A DNA stretch of 64,000 bases from Candidatus Hydrogenedentota bacterium (GTDB lineage: Bacteria; Hydrogenedentota; Hydrogenedentia; Hydrogenedentales; SLHB01): contig JABWCD010000030.1 in assembly GCA_013359265.1 (NCBI GenBank), positions 103,220 to 167,219 of the forward strand, given 5' to 3'. Both the position numbers and the translations under genes were made by a program. Positions 43,984-52,527 of this stretch are shown one piece after another. Below the pieces are notes generated by a model, which saw only the letters and a list, made by a program, of their open reading frames with translations, ran no database searches and was not told the origin of the DNA. Each line of letters opens with the position of its first letter. The stretch's first letter is position 1.

Positions 43984-44994
43984 ATGCTTCGGGTTGGTTT
44001 GATCGGGTATGGGTACTGGGGCCCGAATCTGGCGCGCAACTTTAACTCCAACCGCGACTGCCAGTTAGTTCGCATCGCGGACATGACGGAGAAGCGGAGG
44101 GACCTCGCGCGGCGCACCTTCCCCAACGTTGACGTTGTCGACGACGCCGCCCGGGTGACGACTGCAGACGACATCGATGTGGTTGTCGTCGCAACCCCGG
44201 TTTTCACCCACTTTGACCTGGCAAAGACTGCGCTCGGTTGTGGCAAGCACGTCTGGGTCGAAAAACCCATGACATCGACCCACGCGCAGGCCAAGGAACT
44301 CATCGCGCTCGCGGAGTCCAAGGGCCTCACCCTGATGGTGGACCACACATTCTTGTTCACCGGCGCGGTCATGAAGATGAAAGAATTGGTGGACGCCGGG
44401 GAACTTGGAGACCTCTATTATTTCGATTCGGTGCGCATTAACCTCGGCCTGTTCCAGCACGACATCAATGTAATTTGGGACCTCGCGCCGCACGATTTTT
44501 CGATTATGGACTATTTGCTCGGGCCGTCCGCGCGGGCAGTGACGGCCAATGGCAGCGGGCATTTCTCGACCGGGCTGGAAGATGTAGCGTACGTGACGGT
44601 GTTTTACGACAACAACCTCATCGCGCACTTTCACCTGAACTGGCTGTCGCCGGTAAAATTGCGCAGAACGGTCATCGGCGGATCGCGGCGCATGTTGGTA
44701 TGGGACGATCTGAATCCCGAGGAGCGCATCAAGATTTACGACAAGGGCATGGAAGTCGAGACGAAGGAAGGCCTGTACCGCATCCTCGCGACGCCGCGAA
44801 TCGGCGCCATGCATTCGCCCGTCGTGCCGAACACGGAGGCGCTTTCGCTCGAGGTCGAGTACATGGTCAAAAGCATTGCGAACAAGGAAAAGCCGTTCAA
44901 CGACGGTGCGGCGGGCGCGCGCATCATCGCGATGCTCGAAGCCACGGACGAGTCGCTTCGCAATCAGGGCAAACTGGTCGAACTGAAGAGCTGA
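43984..44994 (+). CDS. wbpB: Gfo/Idh/MocA family oxidoreductase, WbpB-like UDP-sugar 3-dehydrogenase
   Basis: A 336-residue NAD-dependent oxidoreductase. The Rossmann turn is GLIGYGYWGPNLARNFN, the EKP motif is in VWVEKPMTSTHAQAKEL, and the catalytic region includes DLAPHDFSIMDYLLG. With WbpD, WbpA and WbpE homologues nearby, the likely reaction is oxidation of UDP-GlcNAc-uronate at C3. ATG 43984 is chosen (AAGGGG seven bases before, family-like start). An in-frame ATG at 43960 would add eight residues. The symbol is given by pathway context. Confidence 0.82.
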   Translation: MLRVGLIGYGYWGPNLARNFNSNRDCQLVRIADMTEKRRDLARRTFPNVDVVDDAARVTTADDIDVVVVATPVFTHFDLAKTALGCGKHVWVEKPMTSTHAQAKELIALAESKGLTLMVDHTFLFTGAVMKMKELVDAGELGDLYYFDSVRINLGLFQHDINVIWDLAPHDFSIMDYLLGPSARAVTANGSGHFSTGLEDVAYVTVFYDNNLIAHFHLNWLSPVKLRRTVIGGSRRMLVWDDLNPEERIKIYDKGMEVETKEGLYRILATPRIGAMHSPVVPNTEALSLEVEYMVKSIANKEKPFNDGAAGARIIAMLEATDESLRNQGKLVELKS

Positions 44995-45003
44995 CGAATC
45001 ACC

Positions 45004-45486
45004 ATGGAAAACTATCTTCGCATCGCGCCGGACGTCGCGCTCGGCAAGGAAGTGAAACTGGCGTGCTTTATCAATGCGTACGGGTGCTCGATCGGCGATC
45101 GCACGAAGGTGGGCGCATTTGTCGAGATTCAGAAAGGCGCGAGCATTGGCGCGGACTGCAAGATTTCGAGCCACACCTTCATCTGCGAAGGCGTTACGAT
45201 CGAAGACGGTGTATTTATCGGGCACAGCGTTACGTTCATCAACGACGCGTTTCCGCGCGCGGTGAATTCGGACGGAACGCTGCAGACCGAGAAAGACTGG
45301 AACGTCATTCCGACGCGTATCGGCAGGGGCGCGTCCATCGGTTCGGGCACGACGATCCTCTGCGGCGTGACCATCGGCGAAGGGGCGCTGATCGGCGCCG
45401 GCAGCGTGGTGACGAAGTCCGTGCCGCCCAAGCAGCTTTGGGCGGGCAATCCCGCGCGGTATTTCCGCACGCTGGGCAGCGAGTAG
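45004..45486 (+). CDS. wbpD: hexapeptide-repeat N-acetyltransferase, WbpD-like
   Basis: A 160-residue left-handed beta-helix acetyltransferase. Hexapeptide repeats are plain (IGDRTKVGAFVEIQKGASIGADCKI, IEDGVFIGHSVTFIND, GRGASIGSGTTILCGVTIGEGALIGAGSVVTKSV). The ending LWAGNPARYFRTLG is typical. WbpD/WlbB enzymes acetylate the 3-amino group of UDP-GlcNAc3N-uronate with acetyl-CoA. It follows the WbpB homologue by nine bases and precedes the WbpA homologue, so it is part of the same operon. Confidence 0.86.
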   Translation: MENYLRIAPDVALGKEVKLACFINAYGCSIGDRTKVGAFVEIQKGASIGADCKISSHTFICEGVTIEDGVFIGHSVTFINDAFPRAVNSDGTLQTEKDWNVIPTRIGRGASIGSGTTILCGVTIGEGALIGAGSVVTKSVPPKQLWAGNPARYFRTLGSE

Positions 45487-45496
45487 CGTCGAGGTC

Positions 45497-46807
45497 ATGC
45501 GTATCGCAGTCGTTGGCGGAGGGCGCATGGGGCTACCCCTTGCGTCGCTTTTCGCGGACAGGGGCGCGAGCGTAGTCGTCTGCGATATCAGCGCCCGGGT
45601 CGTCGATGCCGTCAACCGCGGCGAATCTCCATACGAGGAGCCCGAACTGGATGCGTATATTGCGCGCAACGTAGCCGCGAAACGCCTTGCGGCGAGCACG
45701 AACACGACCGGGGCCGTGCGCGATGCGAACGCCGTGGTCGTGATCGTTCCCGCGTGGTTGAACGACGAAAAGGACATCGACTATAGCGTGCTACAATCCG
45801 CGTCGCGCGATATCGGGCGCGGGCTAAAGCCGGGAACACTCGTCTCGTTCGAGACGACCGTCGCCGTGGGCGGTACGCGGTCGCAGCTTGTGCCGGTACT
45901 CGAGCAGGAAAGCGGTCTCAAGGCGGGAGCGGATTTCTTCGTGAGCTTCAGCCCGGAGCGCGTCAAAGCGAACCTGGTGCTCGCGCGCCTGCAGGAAACG
46001 CCGAAGATTGTGGGCGGATTTAACGAGGCGTCGACGCGCAAAGCGGCCGAGTTGTACGGCACGTATCTCGGTGCTCCGGTGATCGACGTGGTTTCGCTCG
46101 AAGCGGCAGAACTCGCCAAACTCGCTGGCATGCTGTACCGCGACGTGAACATTGCGTTGGCGAACGAACTGGCCGCGTTGAGTGAAATCGCGGGCGTCGA
46201 TTTCAGCCTTGTGCGCGAGGCCGCCAATACCGACGGCGAATCGAAGTTGCTGTTGCCGGGGATCGGAGTAGGCGGCCACTGCACGCCGGTGTATCCGTAC
46301 TTCATGATCAACGACGCCATGCGGCGCGGTGTGCCGCAACGCCTCTCGACCGCCGCGCGCGCGATTAACGACGAACAGCCCGCGCGCAGCGTCGCACGGC
46401 TCGAACGGCAGTGGAAACCGGTGAAGGGCCGCGCAGTGCATATCCTCGGCCTCGGCTTTCGCCCGGACGTGAAGGTGGACACGTACAGCACGGCGTATCC
46501 GCTGCGCGACGCCCTTGCGGCGAAGGGCGCGGTGGTCACGATCGAAGACCCGTACTATACGGACGACGAACTGCGCGCGGCCGGTTTCGTGCCCGCGCGA
46601 ATCGGGCGTGACCGCATCGAGGCGATTGTGCTCAACACGGCGCATTCTGCGTTCAAAAGTCCCGACTTCGCGCAGTGGCGCGCGCAAGGAATCGAGGCGG
46701 CGATCGACGGCCGCAACTTTTGGAGCGCGGACGCGGCGTCCCGCGCAGGCATTCTTTATCTCGGCATTGGCCGCGACGCGGTATTGTCGCCGCCCAACGC
46801 GACCTAA
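45497..46807 (+). CDS. wbpA: nucleotide-sugar 6-dehydrogenase, WbpA/WecC-like
   Basis: A 436-residue UDP-sugar dehydrogenase. The Rossmann block is MRIAVVGGGRMGLPLASLFADRG, the middle domain has FVSFSPERV and the ELAKLAGMLYRDVNIALANELA helix, and the catalytic Cys is in GVGGHCTPVYP. The C-terminal domain starts with HILGLGFRPDVKVDTYSTAYPL. It oxidises C6 of UDP-GlcNAc (or UDP-ManNAc) to the uronate with two NAD+. Neighbouring WbpB/D/E homologues favour UDP-GlcNAc. Confidence 0.9.
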   Translation: MRIAVVGGGRMGLPLASLFADRGASVVVCDISARVVDAVNRGESPYEEPELDAYIARNVAAKRLAASTNTTGAVRDANAVVVIVPAWLNDEKDIDYSVLQSASRDIGRGLKPGTLVSFETTVAVGGTRSQLVPVLEQESGLKAGADFFVSFSPERVKANLVLARLQETPKIVGGFNEASTRKAAELYGTYLGAPVIDVVSLEAAELAKLAGMLYRDVNIALANELAALSEIAGVDFSLVREAANTDGESKLLLPGIGVGGHCTPVYPYFMINDAMRRGVPQRLSTAARAINDEQPARSVARLERQWKPVKGRAVHILGLGFRPDVKVDTYSTAYPLRDALAAKGAVVTIEDPYYTDDELRAAGFVPARIGRDRIEAIVLNTAHSAFKSPDFAQWRAQGIEAAIDGRNFWSADAASRAGILYLGIGRDAVLSPPNAT

Positions 46808-46818
46808 CGCGGATTCCG

Positions 46819-48027
46819 ATGAACGGACCCGCGGCAAAACGGCCCCGCGCGGGAATGGTCGCGTACACGTTTTACGGCACGGACGAGCGGGTGAAGCGGC
46901 ATGTCGCGCATCTCGTCGACGCGGGCTACGACGTCGACGTAATCAGCCTCGTCGATCCGACGAAATCTTCGCAGCCAAATGACCAGGATCACGTCCGGTT
47001 CTTCCATCCGAGTGCGCGACAGTACGACCGCCAGGGCAAGCTCCAGATACTTCTTTCGTACGCGGCATTCATGTTCGCGAGCGGCTGGATTCTCTTGCGC
47101 AACCATTTCTCATCTGGCCGGTACGCGTTCGTGCACGTCAACAACATGCCGAACTTCCTCGTTTTCGGCGCATTGCCACTGCGCGTAATCGGTGTGCCCG
47201 TTGTGCTCGATTTGCACGACAACATGCCGGAGATATACCAGCACAAGTTCGGCGTCGACCCGGCGCATTGGGCCATCCGCTCGCTGTACTTCGAAGAGTG
47301 GATCAGTATGAAGTTCGCGAGCTTCTGCTTCGCGGCGACGCACACGCAGTGCGAGCGGCTTCGCGAAAACGGACTGAGCGACTCGAAATCCGCGGTGCTG
47401 CTGAACCTGCCGTCGCTCGAGCGATTTCCCAAATGGCCGCTGCCGGATTCGCCTGCTCCGATCGACGGGCCGTTCCGAATCGTGTATCACGGCACGCTGA
47501 CCTCGCGGCTCGGCGTTGATCTCGCCATACGCGCGATGCCGCTGTTGCGCGAGCGTATACCCGGCGTGCGCTTCGAGATCACAGGCAATGGCGAGCAGCG
47601 CGCCGAGTTGGTGCGGCTCGCGGACGAACTGGGTGTGGGAGACATAGTCGCGTTCAGCGAAGGGTTCGTGCCGACCGAAAGGCTCGCCGGGCTGTTGAGG
47701 GGTGCGCACGTCGGCGTAATTCCCTCGCGCGACACAATCGCCACGAAGGTAATGCTGCCCGTGAAGCTGCTCGAATACGTGCGAATGGGCATCCCGTGCG
47801 TCACCGTCGCGACGCCCACCATTCGCCACTATTTCGAGGAGGGGATGGTCCGCTTTGTGCCGCCGGAATCGCCGGAAGCGATCGCGGACGCGATCGAGTA
47901 CTTCTACCGTAACCCCGAACAACGCCTGGAAACCGCGCGCGCGGCACGGCAATTCTTCGAAACCCACAACCTCGCGACGGAACGGGAGCGTTATGTTGAT
48001 CGGGTGCGCCGGCTCACAATCAAGTAG
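46819..48027 (+). CDS. glycosyltransferase family 4
   Basis: A 402-residue GT-B enzyme. The N-terminal domain has AYTFYGTDERVKRHVAHLVDAGYDVDVISL and the PVVLDLHDNMPEIYQHKFG block. The donor domain has RIVYHGTLTSRLGVDLAIRAMPLL, FEITGNGEQRAELVRLA and PVKLLEYVRMGIPCVTVATP. ATG 46819 follows the dehydrogenase stop by 11 bases. It probably transfers the sugar made by the preceding enzymes, or another residue of the repeat unit. Confidence 0.9.
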   Translation: MNGPAAKRPRAGMVAYTFYGTDERVKRHVAHLVDAGYDVDVISLVDPTKSSQPNDQDHVRFFHPSARQYDRQGKLQILLSYAAFMFASGWILLRNHFSSGRYAFVHVNNMPNFLVFGALPLRVIGVPVVLDLHDNMPEIYQHKFGVDPAHWAIRSLYFEEWISMKFASFCFAATHTQCERLRENGLSDSKSAVLLNLPSLERFPKWPLPDSPAPIDGPFRIVYHGTLTSRLGVDLAIRAMPLLRERIPGVRFEITGNGEQRAELVRLADELGVGDIVAFSEGFVPTERLAGLLRGAHVGVIPSRDTIATKVMLPVKLLEYVRMGIPCVTVATPTIRHYFEEGMVRFVPPESPEAIADAIEYFYRNPEQRLETARAARQFFETHNLATERERYVDRVRRLTIK

Positions 48028-48052
48028 TAGCCGGTCCGGGGCGGAGGCCGCC

Positions 48053-48088
48053 TTGACATCAAGGCATCAATCGCATACGCTTTGATGC
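48053..48088 (+). promoter_or_regulatory. promoter and operator-like dyad of vapBC
   Basis: A -35 element TTGACA (48053-48058) is spaced 17 bases from TACGCT (48076-48081). A dyad GCATCAA (48064-48070) and TTGATGC (48082-48088) spans the -10 element and abuts the start codon. It is well placed for repression by the VapBC complex. Confidence 0.6.
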
Positions 48089-48340
48089 ATGAGAACAACG
48101 CTCACCCTGGATGACGACGTGGCCATCGAGCTGGAGCGCCTGCGCCGGTCTCGCGACGCAAGTCTTAAGGAAGTGGTCAATGAGGCGTTGCGGATGGGAC
48201 TAAGGCAGTTGTCCAGTCCACCCCCAAAAAATCCAAAAGGTCCACCAACGAAGTCGGTCGACCTCGGCCGTTGCCGATTCGCCAGCCTGGACAATATTGG
48301 TGAAGTGCTCGCTATCGCCGAAGGAGAGTGGCACCGGTGA
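48089..48340 (+). CDS. vapB: ribbon-helix-helix antitoxin, VapB-like
   Basis: An 83-residue antitoxin. The N-terminus MRTTLTLDDDVAIELERLRRSRDASLKEVVNEALRMGL is a CopG/Arc-type ribbon-helix-helix that binds DNA as a dimer. A Pro/Lys-rich linker (SSPPPKNPKGPP) leads to a C-terminal tail that should wrap the toxin (SLDNIGEVLAIAEGEW). It overlaps the toxin gene by GTGA. It has its own promoter with a dyad. Confidence 0.86.
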   Translation: MRTTLTLDDDVAIELERLRRSRDASLKEVVNEALRMGLRQLSSPPPKNPKGPPTKSVDLGRCRFASLDNIGEVLAIAEGEWHR

Positions 48341-48771
48341 TATTGGTGGACGTAAACCTTTTGGTCTACGCCCATGCGAATACTTTTTCCGAGCATGAGC
48401 GTGCGCGCGTTTGGCTGGACAACCAGTTAATGGGCTCGACCAAGGTCGCACTTCCCTGGCAGTCCCTCGTGGGTTTCGTACGAATCGTCACGAACCCGCG
48501 GATATTCGATCGTCCAAGTACTGTGGCCGAGGCTTGGGACCAGGTGAGAGCATGGCTCGATTGCGATGTTGCCTGGATACCGCAGGCAACGGAGCGGCAC
48601 TCGCAATTCCTCGAACGGCTCTTGTTTGCCTCCGGGGTACGCGGCGACGTCGTTGCGGATGCTCACCTCGCCGCGCTCGCGGTCGAACACGGTCTTATGC
48701 TGTGTTCAACCGACGGCGACTTCGCGCGCTTTCCGGGCCTGCGTTGGTCGAACCCAATCGCCCCGCAATAA
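48337..48771 (+). CDS. vapC: PIN-domain ribonuclease toxin, VapC-like
   Basis: A 144-residue PIN-domain protein from GTG 48337, which overlaps the antitoxin stop and has AAGGAG upstream. The acidic active site is present: first Asp in ILVDVNLLVYAH, a mid Glu candidate in the ATERHSQFLERLL region, then Asp in GDVVADAHLAALA and Asp in STDGDFARF. VapC toxins cleave tRNA or rRNA when the antitoxin is lost. The pair sits between polysaccharide genes and probably entered by transfer. Confidence 0.87.
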   Translation: MILVDVNLLVYAHANTFSEHERARVWLDNQLMGSTKVALPWQSLVGFVRIVTNPRIFDRPSTVAEAWDQVRAWLDCDVAWIPQATERHSQFLERLLFASGVRGDVVADAHLAALAVEHGLMLCSTDGDFARFPGLRWSNPIAPQ

Positions 48772-48779
48772 GCGTTTGA

Positions 48780-49883
48780 CTACGCCGCGTCGAACGCGAA
48801 AACGGCTTTGACCACTTTTTCTATTTGTTCTTCGGTGAGGTCGGGGTGCATGGGCAGAGACAAGATGCGTTTCGCGACGCGCGCGGTGACCGGTGCGCCC
48901 TCGGTGACCGTGTGTATTCCCTTGTAGGCCGCCTGGTCCGCGATGGGCACGGGATAGTGAATGCCGCAGTAGATTTGCTGCTCCTGCAGGGCCTTCATGA
49001 GTTGGTCGCGGCGGTCGTGTTGCACGACGTAGAGGTGCCACACATGCTCGACGTCCCCGTTGGTTTTTGGCAACACCAGGGTCGTTTCGGCGAGATGCTC
49101 GGTGTACATGGCGGCCCATTGGCGGCGCTTCGCGTTCCAATCGGGCAGGTACTTTAGCTTCACGTTCAACACCGCGGCCTGGATGCTGTGCAGCCGCGTG
49201 TTGAACCCGACGACGGGGTGCACGTACTTCGCGGACTGGCCGACGTTGCGGTACACGCGCAACTGCTCGGCGAGCGCCGCATCGTTCGTGACAATCGCGC
49301 CGCCCTCACCGTACGAGCCGAGGTTTTTACCGGGATAGAAACTAAAACAGCCCATCACGCCAAAGGTGCCGACAGGCTTGCCGTTATACAACGCGCCGTG
49401 CGCCTGACAGGCGTCCTCGATCACGTGCAGGTTGTGCTTTCGCGCGATCGCCATGATCGCGCCCATGTTCGCCGGCTGACCGTATAGATGTACGGGCATG
49501 ATCGCCTTTGTGCGCGGTGTGATCGCTTCCTCGATGAGCGACGTATCGATGAGGTAATCGCTCGTATCGATATCGACCAACACCGGCGTGGCGCCGGCAA
49601 GCGCGATGGCGTTGACCGTGGCGATGAACGTGTTCGCGACGGTAATCACCTCGTCTCCGGGCCCGATGCCGAGTACGCGAACCGCGAGATTCAGCGCGTC
49701 GGTGCCCGAGTTCACCCCGACGCAATGGTCCGCGCCGCAGAACTTTGCAAACGCCTGCTCGAACTCCTGCACGGCGGGGCCCAACACGAACGCGCCGGTG
49801 CTGAGTACCTTTTCCAACTCGGCGTGAATCTCGTCACGGATGGACTGATATTGGGCAACGAGATCGACGAAATTGACTTTCAC
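48780..49883 (-). CDS. wbpE: DegT/DnrJ/EryC1/StrS aminotransferase, WbpE-like
   Basis: A 367-residue PLP-dependent sugar aminotransferase. The N-terminal MKVNFVDLVAQYQSIRDEIHAELEKVLSTGAFVLGPAVQEFE and the CVGVNSGTDALNLAVRVLGI segment are typical. The PLP Lys is in FSFYPGKNLGSYGEGGA. WbpE-type enzymes aminate the 3-keto UDP-sugar using glutamate. It completes the set with the WbpA, WbpB and WbpD homologues, although it lies on the other strand beyond vapBC. Confidence 0.9.
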   Translation of the reverse strand: MKVNFVDLVAQYQSIRDEIHAELEKVLSTGAFVLGPAVQEFEQAFAKFCGADHCVGVNSGTDALNLAVRVLGIGPGDEVITVANTFIATVNAIALAGATPVLVDIDTSDYLIDTSLIEEAITPRTKAIMPVHLYGQPANMGAIMAIARKHNLHVIEDACQAHGALYNGKPVGTFGVMGCFSFYPGKNLGSYGEGGAIVTNDAALAEQLRVYRNVGQSAKYVHPVVGFNTRLHSIQAAVLNVKLKYLPDWNAKRRQWAAMYTEHLAETTLVLPKTNGDVEHVWHLYVVQHDRRDQLMKALQEQQIYCGIHYPVPIADQAAYKGIHTVTEGAPVTARVAKRILSLPMHPDLTEEQIEKVVKAVFAFDAA

Positions 49884-50055
49884 GCACCACCCCTCTACTT
49901 CCCGGTACTAACCCGATTCGCGCAGCCCTGCGCACGCAAAAAACAGGTAAGGCTAGCATACGTTCGCGATGGCCCGCAAAGTTGCGGCGGTTCACGCATT
50001 CATTTCCACGGTCTGCGTTTGTTAAACTGATCGGTCGGGTCAGGAGCGTGTACGT

Positions 50056-51423
50056 ATGGCAAGTGAAGGCGCGGCGGCGGTATTGCTGGTGGACCAGGAC
50101 GTGTCCATCGTGCGCGAAGTCGTGCCGTTTCTCGCCGAGAAGGGCTATGCGGTCGAGCAGGTGGACGACGGCGAAAAGGCGTACAACCTGCTCGATGATC
50201 GGCCATTCGACGTCTTGATTACCGAACTTAACGCGCACCGCATCAACGGCATGCGCCTGATGGCCGTGGCCAAGGACCGTAACCCGGAGGTGTGCGTCAT
50301 CCTGATCACGCGGGAACCGGACATCGAGCACGCGACCGAGGCGATGCGGCAGGGGGCGCTGGATTTTCAGACAAAACCGCTGAACCTCGGCAAGCTCGAA
50401 GCGGTGATCCAGTTGGGCCTCGGTCGGCAGCGGCTTGTGCTCGAACAGCACGAGCTTCGGCGGCGGTTGGACGAGAAGTACGGGCTGGGCAGCCTCGTCG
50501 GCAAGTCGCGCGGCATGATCAAGGTGTACGAGGCGGTGCGCCAGATTGCGCCGACGCGCGCGACGGTCTTGATTCAGGGCGAAACGGGCACGGGCAAGGA
50601 CCTTGTCGCGCAGGCAATTCACACGAACAGTCCGCGTCGCGACGCGCCGTTCGTAAAGCTGAATTGCGCGAGCATCCCGGAGGCGCTGGTCGAAAGCGAG
50701 TTGTTCGGCCATGTCGCGGGGGCGTTCACGGGCGCCGTGCAGACGCGCAAGGGTCGGTTCGAATTGGCGGATAAGGGCACGCTGTTCCTGGACGAGGTCG
50801 GCGAGCTGTCGCCGGCGTTGCAGGCGAAGCTGTTACGCGTGCTCGAAAGCCAACAGTTCGAGCGGCTGGGCGATTCACGCACCATTAACGTCGATGTGCG
50901 TCTCATCGCGGCGACGAACCGTCCGCTGGAGAAAATGGTCGCGGAAGGCAATTTCCGCGACGACTTGTATTACCGGCTTCACGTTGTGACGATCGACGTG
51001 CCGTCGCTGCGGCAAAGACGCGAAGACATTCCGCCGCTCGTGGACTTCTTCTTCCGCGAGGCGTGCCGCGCCAACGGCAAGGAACTCGAGGGCATCACGC
51101 GCAACGCAACGGATGTCCTGATGCGCTACGACTGGCCCGGCAACGTGCGCGAGTTAAAAAATATCATCGAGGGTATCGTCATCATGTCGCGGCCGGGACG
51201 CCTCCTCGATGTGCAGGACATTCCCGAGCACATCCGCCGCACGACCGCTCCGGAGGTCCGCGAGATGCGCATCCCCACCGGCGCGACGATGGCGGACGTG
51301 GAACGCATTGTGATAGAGGAGACAATGAAGGTGTGCGGATTTAACAAGGAACGGTGTGCGACCACGTTGGGAATCGGCCTGCGCACCTTGTATCGGAAAT
51401 TGAAGGAGTACGACATTCGCTAA
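50056..51423 (+). CDS. NtrC-family sigma-54 dependent response regulator with altered receiver
   Basis: A 455-residue activator. The receiver (about residues 8-125) keeps the acidic pair Asp13/Asp15 (LLVDQD), the Thr of LITREPD and the Lys of FQTKPLN. The phospho-acceptor position is Glu57 (VLITELNAHRINGM) instead of Asp. The AAA+ domain has GETGTGKD (Walker A), the sigma-54 loop GAFTGA, LFLDEVGELSP (Walker B) and RLIAATNRP. A Fis-type helix-turn-helix ends the protein (RCATTLGIGLRTLYRKLKEY). Glu may mimic the phosphorylated state. No kinase gene is adjacent. It follows the polysaccharide locus and may control it. Confidence 0.9.
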   Translation: MASEGAAAVLLVDQDVSIVREVVPFLAEKGYAVEQVDDGEKAYNLLDDRPFDVLITELNAHRINGMRLMAVAKDRNPEVCVILITREPDIEHATEAMRQGALDFQTKPLNLGKLEAVIQLGLGRQRLVLEQHELRRRLDEKYGLGSLVGKSRGMIKVYEAVRQIAPTRATVLIQGETGTGKDLVAQAIHTNSPRRDAPFVKLNCASIPEALVESELFGHVAGAFTGAVQTRKGRFELADKGTLFLDEVGELSPALQAKLLRVLESQQFERLGDSRTINVDVRLIAATNRPLEKMVAEGNFRDDLYYRLHVVTIDVPSLRQRREDIPPLVDFFFREACRANGKELEGITRNATDVLMRYDWPGNVRELKNIIEGIVIMSRPGRLLDVQDIPEHIRRTTAPEVREMRIPTGATMADVERIVIEETMKVCGFNKERCATTLGIGLRTLYRKLKEYDIR

Positions 51424-51466
51424 GAGCTTCTAATGTAGATTGGAAAGCGAATTCTGCGACGGACGT

Positions 51467-52450
51467 ATGGCAACAACTTTCTCGCAACGATCCTTCCGCG
51501 TGATGGGTATCATCACCATCGCCGCCGTGTACTTTTTGATCTTTGTGGGCGGCGTGGTCCGCGCATCGGGCGCGGGGATGGGATGTCCGGACTGGCCGAA
51601 ATGTTTTGGGCGCTGGATACCGCCGACGGACGTGTCGCAGTTGCCGGCGAACTACCAGGAGATTTACGCCGAGCGCGGCTACGCCGACACGGAATTCAAC
51701 GCGTTCAAGACGTGGACGGAGTACGTGAACCGGCTGATCGGCGCGAGTATTGGACTGCTCATTTTTGCGACGTTGATTGTGTCGTTCTCGTATTGGGCCG
51801 TGGATCGTGGCGTGGTTGCGGCGAGTTTCGCTGCGTTCGTTCTCGTTGGGTTCAACGGCTGGCTCGGTTCGGTGGTCGTTGCGAGCAACCTGGTGCCGTT
51901 CATTATCACACTGCACATGCTTGCGGCGTTGCTCACGGTGGGCGCGCTGATCTACGCCGTTGCGCGATCGAACCGGCACACCGGAAATGTCGAAACCCTG
52001 CGAACCACGCGCGGCATTCCGTGGCTGATCGCGCTGGTGTTGCTGCTCTCGCTCGTGCAACTGGTTCTAGGAACGCAGGTGCGCGAACAAGTCGATGAAA
52101 TCGGCAGCGCGATGGGCGACACAAACCGCGCGCAGTGGGCGAGCCAATTCGGCAAGGCGTTTTTGGTGCACCGGTCGTTTTCGATTGTGGTCTTACTGGC
52201 AAACGTGGCGTTGGTGGCGGCAATACGGCGCGCGACAGCGCCGCGCAGCCCGCTGCGGAAAAGTGCCTATGCGCTGCTCGGCCTGATTCTCGCCGAAATC
52301 GTGGTTGGCGCGACGCTCTACTATGCGGGAATGCCCGCCGCGATGCAGCCGTTACATCTGGTGCTCAGCGCGTTGCTGTTTGGCGCGCAATTTTACATTC
52401 TAATTGGATACCGCATGGCGCGGCGCGAACGTATGGCCGTGCCAGCGTAG
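51467..52450 (+). CDS. ctaA: heme A synthase, CtaA/COX15 family
   Basis: A 327-residue eight-helix membrane protein. The first helix IITIAAVYFLIFVGGVVRASGAGMGCPDWPKCFG carries the conserved N-terminal part and the Cys pair of the external loop. Heme-ligand His candidates are in TLHMLAALL, LVHRSFSIV and PLHLVLSALL. The usual His of the EYxHR motif is Asn here (WTEYVNRLIGASIG), a variant I associate with Bacteroidota-type CtaA. The enzyme oxidises heme O to heme A for aa3-type oxidases, implying aerobic respiration. ATG 51467 gives the family-like start. Confidence 0.9.
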   Translation: MATTFSQRSFRVMGIITIAAVYFLIFVGGVVRASGAGMGCPDWPKCFGRWIPPTDVSQLPANYQEIYAERGYADTEFNAFKTWTEYVNRLIGASIGLLIFATLIVSFSYWAVDRGVVAASFAAFVLVGFNGWLGSVVVASNLVPFIITLHMLAALLTVGALIYAVARSNRHTGNVETLRTTRGIPWLIALVLLLSLVQLVLGTQVREQVDEIGSAMGDTNRAQWASQFGKAFLVHRSFSIVVLLANVALVAAIRRATAPRSPLRKSAYALLGLILAEIVVGATLYYAGMPAAMQPLHLVLSALLFGAQFYILIGYRMARRERMAVPA

Positions 52451-52527
52451 TAGCGCGTGGTCACGAAGGGACGCGCCCGACATGGAAGCCGGGCGCTACA
52501 ACGTGGCGATAGATTTGAGGTGAGTGC

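Noticed and set aside
49970..49985. Possible sigma-54 promoter (TGGCCC ... TTGC) before the NtrC-like gene
   Set aside because: The GG-to-GC spacing is 11 bases, not the required 10, and the flanking bases match poorly.
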